Source: Sclerodactyla briareus
Lineage: Eukaryota > Echinodermata > Holothuroidea > Dendrochirotida > Sclerodactylidae
DNA length: 64,000 nt
Direction of reading: 5' to 3'
Assembly: GCA_026419785.1 (NCBI GenBank)
Contig: JAODTK010005876.1
Span: 236,509-300,508 of the forward strand
Numbering within the stretch: position 1 is the stretch's first letter; every line of letters starts with the position of its first letter. Position numbers and translations under genes: made by a program. The notes below the pieces were generated by a model. It ran no database searches, was not told where the DNA came from, and worked only from the letters and a program-made list of their open reading frames with translations. This document shows positions 23,401 through 35,400 of the stretch, piece by piece.

Positions 23401-26400
23401 TTTGCAAACAGGCACCTATTCTACTAGCCTAAAGCCATTCTTTGGGATAATCAGTGAGCACCTAATTGGTTGGGCTTGATACCCTGTATTTGCTTGCACT
23501 ATATATGTCGTTTCTCACCAGAACCTATCACAACAGACAGAGAATACAGGTCTTGCAACCTATTCTGCTGGCCTGAACCCATTCTTCGGGATAATCAGTT
23601 AGGATGACATCCATGGTTTTGCATGTACTAATGCAAAGTAGAGTATATCAAGGATGGTGTTAATAGTCCGCATCTGCAACATTTACCACAAAGCTCAAAA
23701 CAATTGCCCCTATTAGTGCTAACATTAAAATATTCGAAGAAGTAGTCAAATAAAGGTCATTGAAGATAATTGCATATTTTAAAAGCCTGAATCAAACCAC
23801 TCCAAATTCACCTTAGCTTCATTGAGGTCAGACCAAGATGCTTTCAGTCTTCTGAAATAAGAATTCTAAACTTGCACAGAATCCTGCGAGGTGAGGTCTA
23901 ACCAACTACCTAATCAGCCTGTCAACAATGTCTTCGCCAAAGAAACTTAATTCACGTTTAATCAAGCCGAGAATCCGATTACTTATTCTAGCCCATCTGC
24001 ACACTGCTTGGGAGGTGTCAATGTAGAATTGAAATACATACCAATATCTTCTACTGAATTTACCATATGAATTTCTTGACCATTTAAACCAAAGGACACG
24101 TCAAGGTTATGATAGCCGACATGCATCACTCCACATTTATCTGAAAAATATTTGTCAACCTGAAGACCATTCAGAGATTCGGTCCAAATCCCTTCGAACA
24201 ACTGTGACATCATCCGAAAGTCACGTCCCGATACAACTTAGTGTCGTCCGCAATTTTTCATTCTGGATTGCGCAGAATCATCAAGATTGTTATTATAGGA
24301 GAGTTATAGAACCAGACCCAACCTTGGGGAACACCACCACTGGTGATACATCTGCCAGGTCGAAAAAATGCCCATTATAACAATTCACTGTGCCCTCCTG
24401 TGAAGCTACTCTTGAATCCACTTGTAGGCCTATTTTGCTTCCTTGGAATTATCTTACCCAAAATATTTTGGACAGAAATCAAAGAAATTACAATACAGCC
24501 TCCAAAGAAAATATGTTTAAACTTACCAAAAGTATATCAGGAATCAGAGCCCAATTCAAAAATAGCAAATCTCTGCACCAGTATAAAAACCTAGAAAGAA
24601 AAGAGGGAGAAAATACTGCATAGTGAACGTTACATCAGACAAAAGTTTGATTGACAAAGTACATCAAGATATGTCATACAATATTTACTATAAAACGGCA
24701 AGAAAAGACGTGTTTTGGCTCCAAATTGGACCAGTAACCCCGGCCGTCTCTTCGTCCTCTACACAGCTTCTTCTACGGTACCTCCTGTTAATCTTGCCAG
24801 CTATGGTGAAATTCTTTTTCTCATGCTGCGGCTCGTTTATTCAATGGCCTTCCTATTTCTGTAAGGTAAGCGGATAGTGTGAATTCTTTCAAATCAAGGC
24901 TTAAAACGCTTCTCTTCATTAGGGCCTTTTCACACTTGTAGCTGTGGTGGTGCTTCCTTTTCGTTTTTCACTCCTGACTGCTGTTTCTATTGTTCTTTTT
25001 AGGATTCGTTTTCTTCTTTCTTTCTGTGAAGCGCATTGGTACTCCTTTTGTGATATTGCGCTATATAAATATTACACATTATATACTGTTTGGAGCAGAA
25101 TGTGTTCATCAGTGATCAAATTCGCTGGCATGGAGTGTTCATACCTTGATGATATCAGAAGCCTGTACAGATGCTGTATCAAACATTCTGAGCTGGACGA
25201 TACCAGTTGACTGGAGTATTCCTTCGTAGAAGGATGAAAACTTGATGGGATTTAATGGCAAAGGACCAGATTCATTTACATCAATGTCCCCTTTCCTTCA
25301 GGAATATTATGGATCGTGTTTGCTGTATCGATCGACGCTGGAATGCTCTCGCATTCAATAGCACAATGACCTTCCACAGTATTCCGAAGAGGGATCTCAC
25401 TGACAGTGGACCTCACTGGGATCTGCTAAATGCATAATTATGCTAAATTTCAACAAAACAAGAGAATGAGCCCCACGGCTTGCCCCTCTGCATTGAGAAT
25501 TTTGCGCCCACCTGGCAGACTGCCCCCCCCCCCATCAGTGCGCCATCAATACAATGTGCCCAAAAATTGGGGAGAGGAACAGTTATTACACAAGGAGAAT
25601 ATATGAAGGAGTTATTTTTAAACTGGTAGGTCAATCAAGTTTAACAGCACCCAACAATTTTGTATTATATTGTTTATGTTGAGTAAGTCTACCCTTCATT
25701 GCCTCTTACATCAGGCAGACAATCTCCAATCTGCACCGTCACCCTGAAGGGCCGGACACGATACAAAAATATCGTTTCGTGCTACGATCCAATTTTTCGG
25801 TGGAAAAGACTAGGTCCTCTCCGTCATTACGGTGGGCTTGAATGAAGAACGGATTCACCGATTCACTATCACTATTTCGCAGAACCATCCCAATGTGCAG
25901 TAGCCTTCTACTCCCATTTGATATTCAAATATTTTTTTTTTTTTTGCATGATACATCACTTAGGAATGCAGATGGTTTCAAACACTTCCGTTTTGAGAGT
26001 ATCGTGAGGTATATCGTAACATGGACACACACAGGTCCTCTTATCTTGTACAGTCTGATATTTGGGGAGATCGGGCAGCAGCGGAATACTGTTATAGTGT
26101 GACTGGCCCTTTTGCCTGCAGGGAAATTACAACATGAGAAAGCAAAAAGATGGAAATGGCCCCATCACTCCAGAGTCCAGAGAGGCCAGGAATAAATTGT
26201 ACACTAAACTGGCCCATAGATGACCTTCTCACATGAAATCGCCAAACATGTACTCACTTGACTTGCAGACCTTCTGAATAACTCTAAAGTAGTTCATGGG
26301 ATGACTTCTGATGCCTGCAATTAGTGATCACAATGACTAAATTTTCCTTCCACTGACCGATAACTCTCAACAGCTCTACAAAGTCTCCGCCCTTCATGAG

Positions 26401-29400
26401 ATATACAAATTCATTACTCTTCCATGACCTTCCCAGTACAAATTGAAAATATTTGGGATCTTAATAAGGTCCTCTTGACATTTTTATAGAGTTCCAGACT
26501 ATTACAACAAATTTGAGGTTGAGACTAGATTTCCTTCTAATAATCGATACCTCTCAACAGAGTCCCTGCCCTTCCTGAGATATACAAAATTTCATCCACC
26601 CTTTCATGTAACAAATTGAACATATTGATATTGTAAAAGGACTTACTGCAGGATGATATATCAAAGAGGCTAAAGTTAGGCTGGAGGAAAAACTGAACCT
26701 GCGTCAGTCCAACACGAAGTCATAAGACTTTCCTTTCAGTTTTTCCATCTCCACAATATAAACCTGTGTATCCAAGCCTTGCAGTTGTCCTTGAAGAGTT
26801 TCACGAGTATATTCCAGGTCTCCAGATATTTTCCCTAGAAGGCATGGCTTTTCCAAGTCTCCGACGACTCACCCGGTTATGGTAAGTTGGAGCTTGAAAC
26901 CATCAAGCCGAGGAAAAGGATGGAGCACCACTGAGCATCCCGAAGGCACAGACGAGTGGATCGGCTCGAGGGTTGAACGGCCTCATGTACTGAGCTATGG
27001 AGGTCCCGGCAGCCACACCCAAGAACCCAGCTATACAGGTTATTGCACCAAAGACATAACGGACGCGTAAACAGAAAAGGGGGAATGGATGCTGAAAATG
27101 ATATCCAAGAAATACAATGATATATCAATCCTGAATGATCAAATTATCCAGTAATTTTTTCCCCCATGGCATAACCCCATATGGGTGCCGGAAACATCCA
27201 ATTTATGGAGCAGGAAAGTAGCCCCCAAATTCCATAGTGAGAAAATGTTGGTGTGTTTTTCAGGTATCCGATCAAGTTTGATAATTCAGCAGTGAATTGA
27301 GGTAATTTAGGTTGAAACTGTGTCCTTCTATGCCTGAATTTAATTTGTTCCACCCATATTCATGAATCCAAACATTTACATGAGGCAGTGAGCCTCTATC
27401 CAAACCCTTACCTATCAGTGACCAGACCCACGTTCAATTTGAACTATCTCAGGACCAAAGGTGAACCACATTCACTAAGTTCCATGGACATCCAACAAAC
27501 CTTATAATCTGAATAAATTATGCATTTCTGGCGCATTGAACGACCTCCAGTGACCTAAACTCACATTTGGAAGTAAATAAGGAACAAGCAGATCACATCC
27601 ATAAAGTTCGTGTGAATTCAACAACTTTCAAAATTGGTATAAAATCATGCAAATTTATGTTAAATTTCTCAGGACTAACAAAAGTAAATCCACCAAATTC
27701 TCACAACTATAGAGGTGGCCTTAGTTTGCATACCCTAATTGCCTTACATATGAACATTACTAACAAAATCATTGGGTTGGAATGTTGACCATTTCTACAA
27801 GTTTATATGAAATAGTGAATGAATTAACCAGAAGCCAAAAAGCTTAGTGATTCCTTGACTCTTTCTGACAACCTATACTGACCAGACAAATGGGAGATTG
27901 CAACAGCTGTCCCAATATCCCAACGCAACCTAAATAGGGGCTCCTATACTCTGATAATAAAGCTCACCCTGAATTTCAAGATTTTCATACTCCGGTCTGA
28001 CCTATGGTGACCTCAGATGATCTCTGACCTGACCCAAAACAATAGATCATGAACTCATTGTTGGGAACACGCCTACCATGTATGGGCCTCATCAATCAAT
28101 GAAGTTGAAATTTACATGTTTACAAGCCAACTCACCAAAATCTTGACTTTTCACAAATTCTCTATTTTTGACCAAACTCCACCCCGACCTGAACCAAAAC
28201 AATAGGGTTCCTGTACTCCCCCTCCGGAAGCCGACAAACAAATTTCCATCCGATCAGACCTAAACCATTCTGGACTTATCGTGATCTCAAGGTTCCCAGA
28301 CTGTGCCCTCTGACCTGAAACCCAAAACATAGGGTCATGTACTCATCTGGTAACACACATACAGTGCAGCCTTCATCCATTCAGGTGGGGTCGAGTAATC
28401 ATGTTTACAAGTTGGGTGTCACATACATACACACATACACACTGGCATGAGTGCATAGAATCCATGACTGAAGTCGAGGTATCAAAAGCCATATGGCACC
28501 AGGTTCAGCCAGCATTTCCCTCCTAACACACTTTACTGGCACTTGGAATAGCAAAAGCGATTCAAAACCGGATCAGGAAGTACTTGAAGCCATTCACTGA
28601 TAGCAGCTACATATGTATCTAATAGTAAACCTAGCTTCGAGTGTTACACTTCAATTCAGTCCAGAGCAGCAGCTACCAGTATTTATATCAACACCATAGA
28701 ACAACTTTCACAATATTTGAACCAGTTGTTGAGGAATTGCTTGTCTCGCCATTTCTGTGATCAGTGGTTGTTTCACTTTGCATTTAGTATGTTTCAACCA
28801 CCCTGATCTTAGTTGAAAGAGAACCTGATCTTAGTTGAAAGAGAGCAAACTAGCCAGTTAGCAGAAATAATAACAGCAAATTCTAAAGGCTTATATACCG
28901 GTGGGATATAGTTTGCCAGCGCCCTAAGTGCGCTAACCTATAAAATGCACTAATCAGTGACCAGTTTCAAATTCAATAGGACTGATTATTGACCCTGTCA
29001 AATGTAACTATGGAGATGTGACTAAAATTGCCAAACATGCAAATTAACACATTACCTGCAGTACTGTTATATTTCCTGTGGACATTCCATTCCTCTCACA
29101 GACCCTATGCCTTCTGTTTCCTTGACTTTGTGCTTGTACACCCCCTCCCCTCCTCCCCCCCCCCCACACATCACTAGGGGTACTGCACAATACAGATGTG
29201 CCTCATTTTCACACCTTACATCAGGTAACATTTGGCATGAGGTTTGACTTCCTTCCTCAATAAAATGGTTAGGAAGTAGCGAAATACTGGAAGTAAATTG
29301 TACTTCCATAGAATAACATTGATCCAATACAACTCTGCAGTTTCTGTTTACGAACCAACAGTCAGTGCATCACTAGGCGCACACCCACCACAAGGAAATT

Positions 29401-32400
29401 GTCAGTGCTCTATTGCTATCTATAGCTCCACTCTGCCAATTCCCTGCTGACGCACGAACATTGTCCCTTTTGGCTGCTTTGGTTGGTGTTTATTGTAAGG
29501 CCTAGCTGAAGATGCCCACTTCAGCGACTTTTCAGACAATATTGTTCCTTTAACTACAAGGAAGGGTTTGAAAGCAGCTAACGACACATAACCTGCAGTC
29601 TTTCTGAATGTATGAAAGGTGATTCTTTAACAGCAGAGTGTAGAGGTCAGGGGACATGTAGACTTCATTTCAGTCATGCCCAGTATATTAAAATTGCAAC
29701 ACTTCCACCTATAAAGTTCTTTATCGCCCAAGGACGAAAAACTAGTTCGCATCCACTTCGTTTCTGTCCTTTTTTTTTCTTCAAAAGCCCAATGGTCATG
29801 TAAATATAACTCAAGTCATCTTGGTACTTTTTTAATCATTACATCATGGCAGTGAAACCCCCAGACCAAATATCAGGTGATCGGAGTGGGCTAATCAGCT
29901 AATGCAAATTTTGAGAGGCTGGATCCCTACAGTCGATGACAAACATGTACTTTCAAAGACCCTTTAACAAACAGATTTTGGATGGGATCGTAATAAAAAA
30001 ATATTCTCACCCATTCCTAATTGGTTGCCAATTTTTGTCTGTGTTGTAATCAAGATGCAAAAATGCAGCATTTACTGTGTAGAGTCTAAAAGATCCCTGA
30101 AATTCTTCAAAACTGAATAGAATAAGGCACATGCTAAACCTCCAAATATGTGGGGTTTTGCTATGTCCTCTTTTAACCGGCGCTAGTTTAAAAGAAGTCT
30201 GTAGGAATGACCTTGGCCTATAGGAGGATTGTCTGAATTCAGCTACATGTCAAATACTTGCGATTGCACTAGTATGGTGGCCACCCAGAATCACTCCTTT
30301 TGTCATCCCTTCCTTAATTTATATGAAAGTTGTCCCAAATATATATGTTTTACAGAGCGAAACATATACTGAAAATCCTGCAACGAACGAATAAGGACAA
30401 AATTGATAATAATAGAACCAAGTGGTCACAAACGCACTGGTCTTGCTTTCACGCTATCAGTGGTTGTTTTATTTTGCATTTAATATATTGCAACCAAGGC
30501 TGAAAGAGAGACCATATATAAGTGGTTATAGTTTGCCAGTCCCTAAATGTGCTACACGCTAAAGTTATCATTAAATCTAAGTCTCTTTCAGGCAAGACAA
30601 TCAAGGAAGAGATTTGAAACCTCTTCTGCGAGTGACAACTTCCGACTTTTAAAAGTTTACAATGGCAATTAGGATTCACTGTGTACGTAGAGTGTTAGTG
30701 ACTCCTAAATCGTTCCTCCTCTGGCTGCACTGGGAAGGTGGCATTCTTCAGCAGTATAGGGACTACCTCAGTAAGTCGGCATTCTAGAAAACACAAAACT
30801 TGGGAGTTATGGGGTTTGGTGAAACCATCTTTTCCATCAGTTTGCTTGCTGCATGTCATTTGGCCCATAACAGCCACTTTTTGTTCTTTGGTTGGCAGTG
30901 CTGGAGTTGAGTCTTCTCAATCCAAATCTAGATCGCAGTGCCCAAGTATCCATCCAAATTTGACTGACAGTATTCCAGGAGGGTCTGAACGTTCACGCAT
31001 CTGGGCTAGGGTTCCTTTGTTGTGTATGTGGGTCCGGCACGTATGTGAAAATCACGAATTTCACTAGCTGAGATAGGACCAGTGTCTAAATATGAATATG
31101 GTTTATTTAGCTGGCAAAGATAGATATTGGTTCCACAGAGGCGAATTATCTTCTAAATGAAAGCAAATGAACACTGAATGGGCAAACATAGAATATGCCA
31201 GAAGTAAAGGACTTTTGCCATTATAAGTGGAGCCTTGAATGAGAGCGGGAGCCTCTTCAAGTGTTTAGTACACCACAAGTAAGTGATAAGCGTTGATTAA
31301 ACCTTAGTAAATGTCATGCTATTAATATTTTCTGGACTTGACCAGAGCACTGAGGATATTATTTGGATGGGTTCATCAATTTTTTTTTTTTTTTTTTCAA
31401 ATCTGAGTCAGTTGCCAATGGCATCATTCAATTGCACAATAACAGTAAGAGCTCGGGCCAGGTATTGATCTCAATCTTTCTGAAATACCGACCTAAAACG
31501 TCCTTGAGACTTCTATTGATTGCCACTGTATTGTATACCTTCTAGCAAAGCAAATTCGAAGTGAATTTAATTAGATTTTTCCTTCTCACTATTTATATGA
31601 GTTTCCCAAAGTTACCAACAATATGGGGCATTGTCTCAAGCTTTGTGGTAAATGCTGTGGATTGGACATTCAGAAATATTTTCTTCTTGCAGAGAGCTAT
31701 CGATGAGTGGAATAGCCTTCCTGAAATGTTTTTCTGTCCAAGCGAGTGAATGCGTTCAAGAACAGTCTTGATTTATTTTTCAAGAATTGTGAGCGAATTC
31801 TCTAGGCATCTGGGTTATTCTTCTCTTTGGATGTTGTGGCTTCAGGGTCTTTCATGAGAATTTTGCCTTCCTGATCCCTTTTTCACTAAACTAAACTAAG
31901 TTAATGTTTGAAAGTCCTTCAGAATGGGGTCTAGCTGTTCTATGTCGATGACCATTATTCTGCTTACTTCCTATTGTGATATATAATTAATGACTCTGAG
32001 GGGGAATCAACTGACTCTAAACAATTTTCAATTTTCTGGTCCAGTTTCGAAGCACTCATCTGGGCAGTAGACAATTACCCAACAAACAGATCTCCACTCT
32101 ACGATTTTCACCCATCCGCCCTAGCCCCCTATGAGCAAGCCCCTTGCGGGGCTATCGAGAACTGCGGGGTAAATGTTACTGTCCCATTCAGCCCCTGTAG
32201 TTCGTGGACATATTCAATGGGCTCCACTTGCCCACATAACGCCAGAGCCCCAACCCACCCAGCACTCTGAAGCCCCTAGTCAATCCAAGAGTCGAAAAGA
32301 TATAACTTTGGCTGCAAATCAATGAGAGAAAGGGGTAGATTTGTTGCATGTTAATGTGGTATCTTCAAGTTTTTTAACCGATTTCCGAGTCATCCTTTCC

Positions 32401-35400
32401 CCCCCCCCCCCCCCCCCCTTAATAGAAAACGAAAGTGATATTGACAACTGTCATCCCTTTTTCATTGGGACTTTCTTTTCTTCTTCTTCAGGGGGTTTGA
32501 CCTTCCTTGGAAATCCAACGCTGACGCTCCCAGACTGAATTACACTGGTATGTAGAGAGATGAACGGTACCTCTTTGCTACATCTATGTATGAGGCATTT
32601 TTCTTAACTTTTTGATTCAAGCCACACCACCCTACCTATACCTAAATGAAAAATTTCCGCCCCCCCAGTGTGCTAAAAGGCAAGTGCCCCCCTTTGCCTT
32701 ATTCATGCACCCATACTGGCAATTGCACCCCCTGTGCCATTAGTACATGCACCCATACTGGCATTGCACCCCCGGTGCCATGTTCCATGCACCCATACTG
32801 GCAATTTTCACATCCATCTTGCTCTACCTAGAATTGCCTCTGCAGCTTGCATTACAATTTCCATTAGAGTCAACAACAAACTGTAGGTTGTTTGATACAA
32901 TGTTACTAACATACAAATTGCTTTTTTGTTTGGTTAAGCTCGCCAGCGTTTGCCTGCTATTTATTGCCTTTCCCAGTTGGAATAATCGGTCCAGGGGTCC
33001 TGACATATAGCATATCCAGCCCTTCATGTCCTGTATCTGAACCCTTTACTACACACTCTACCATGACAAATACATGCAAATATTATTTGTTTATACAGTG
33101 AGTTTCACAATCAACATTCAATTTCGATAGTTTGACAGCCCTAAATGTAAAATCAACGCTGCGGACTTTTGGGGATGGTGTATCATGAAGTTTCAGGTTC
33201 CGCTTCTGTGTTGTAATGGTGCATGTTATTTTGGGCGTTTGTAAGGGGGATAGGTTATTTTGGGCAGTTTGTATGTTGACTAAATGTTATTCTGTGCAGG
33301 CAGTTTGTAATGGTGATGGTTATGTTGTGCAGTTTGTAATTGTAACTACTGCAGACGGGCTCAACACTGGCCAGGCAGCAGTGGAACATCACTTTGATCA
33401 AGTGATCATTTGGGAAGGAGTGGGGGTAATTAAATTTGTACAGCCCCATTCACACTGTGACGATAATGGTACCTATAAACCATAAAAATTGAATCAGTTT
33501 TTACAATACAGCAATAGAAGCAACATGATAACAGCGGTTCAAAGGCTGTGACATCAATGTAAACATCCCTCGATTGGTTAACAGCCTTTCCTTAACAGAT
33601 ATATTCATGCAACGTGGATCGTTTCCAACATTTCATTTGGTATCGTATATGGTGACTGGCGCTATTGAGTATATGTGAGCAATTATGAAGTGTTACAGTG
33701 TAACTCTGGGCCTCTAATATCTTTGAGAAAAAAAAAGAGGTAAGTTAGGGGCATACTCTGTGAACAGTGCCTAGCTGCAGAAGAGGGGTATTAACCCTGA
33801 CAGCTCCGGCCGAGCCCACCAGTCGTGAATGTCAGACGGCGGGGCTAGTGCTGCCGGACCAGCAATTTCTTCTGCACGAGTCCTCTTTGTGCTGAATCAC
33901 CAGTGCAAAAAGCATGGTATGACCTGACCAGATGCAAACACCGGCCTTTTGCAGGTTGCCAGGCCAACACTATTAACCCACCCCAACCCTTTTTTTGTGT
34001 ATGAGCGATTATTTAGTTTGACTGGGCCTCCAAGTTTCCCAACTCTTCATAAATGGCTCATCATGCCTCTGAGGTCACCATCGATTATCCATTGAGTTCT
34101 CCATTCCCAAAAGTTAAACCTCTCATGGTGGCGGCATGACTGAGCGTTGCCCATTTATCAGGAACATGTTCAGCTGAATTAACAGTCGAGTCGTTCAGCT
34201 AGAGGCGTAGGAGTGGTATTAAGAATTGGAGGAGTCCGATTGCTCTTAAGTACGTGACCAGGATGCATTGTGAAGGAACTCATCAAAATCATCAAAGACT
34301 TGGACCTTTCAAAAACTTGTTAACCAACAACCATTGTCATTTTCAATATCCTCTTATTTGAAGCCAGTCATTAGCATTTTTCATGAACATAACCTTGCTT
34401 CGTGTAGCTGATGATATTGGCTTTAGGTGAGCTTTGATCCAAGGATGCCCAGTGATAGAGATGATGTGTTAGTTCATTTGACCGATAGCATTTTCAAGTT
34501 CATGACAATATCTTCTTCAAACAAGTTACATAGAACAAGATATATTGAATGACCTCTAGTGACCCGGAACCTTTGTTAAAAAAAAAAATTGGGACTGAAG
34601 GTAAACCGTATTCACCAAGTTTCATCAAATCTGACAAACTTAAATGACGTGAATTAGCATATTTCACACTGAAAATCTAATCAATTTATCTACCTTGTAT
34701 CCTGAACCCAACCAAACAAAGTCTCCATAGCACCTATGGTTTGTATGTTTACTGATGACAATACATGTGCACATGCAGTTCAACCATTTGTAATTACATG
34801 AAACTTCCAACTAGTGGCATTTCCGCAATAACAACCAGCGGTGCATGTGCTCACCTACTTTATAACGCTGATCGTCACACCAACAATCCCCCCCCCTCTT
34901 GTGTGAGTTGCACTGGCAGCCAGTCCAGCAGAGAATATACCACAAGATCCTACTGCATGTGTACAACAGTGTAATAGCTTGCCACTGATTCATCTTTGTG
35001 AAGCCACTACATTTTAAGGAAGTTTTGAGAACTCATATCTTCCCAGTTCTTAGTTTTGTGCCTTTGATTGGTAGCATGAAGCCTTTTTTTTTCATGGGAT
35101 AGCCTTGTTTATTGGTATTTTCCATTATTAAATGTCCAGGCACATAATATTCCTAATTTCCCTAGTCCACAGATTTGCGCCTTCATTGTACACATTTCCA
35201 CTTTTTACGAGCGATGAAATCGCTTGTATTGTAGTCGTTTTGGTGCATGGTTACATTTCTGTAGCCTTGACGCAGTCGCTTCAATAAAATTAGTCAATGG
35301 AATGTTATGTTATAATATGAACGTTCTCTAGTGACGTGTGCAAAAAGTCTATAGCAATCGATGACAGCGCATGCGCATTGTAGTTTGGTAATATTTTTAA

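Noticed and set aside
26259..26331. Candidate for the missing SPNS exon: strong donor GTGAGTACATG and acceptor TAATTGCAG on the minus strand
   Set aside because: The encoded residues (GIRSHPMNYFRVIQKVCKS in one frame) do not resemble the expected NWA..ADILL segment, and the 185 bp duplication begins here.
33780..33970. Possible SINE with a minus-strand tRNA head
   Set aside because: The would-be B box is too degraded (GGTGTTTGCATC) and no A box is found at the right distance.
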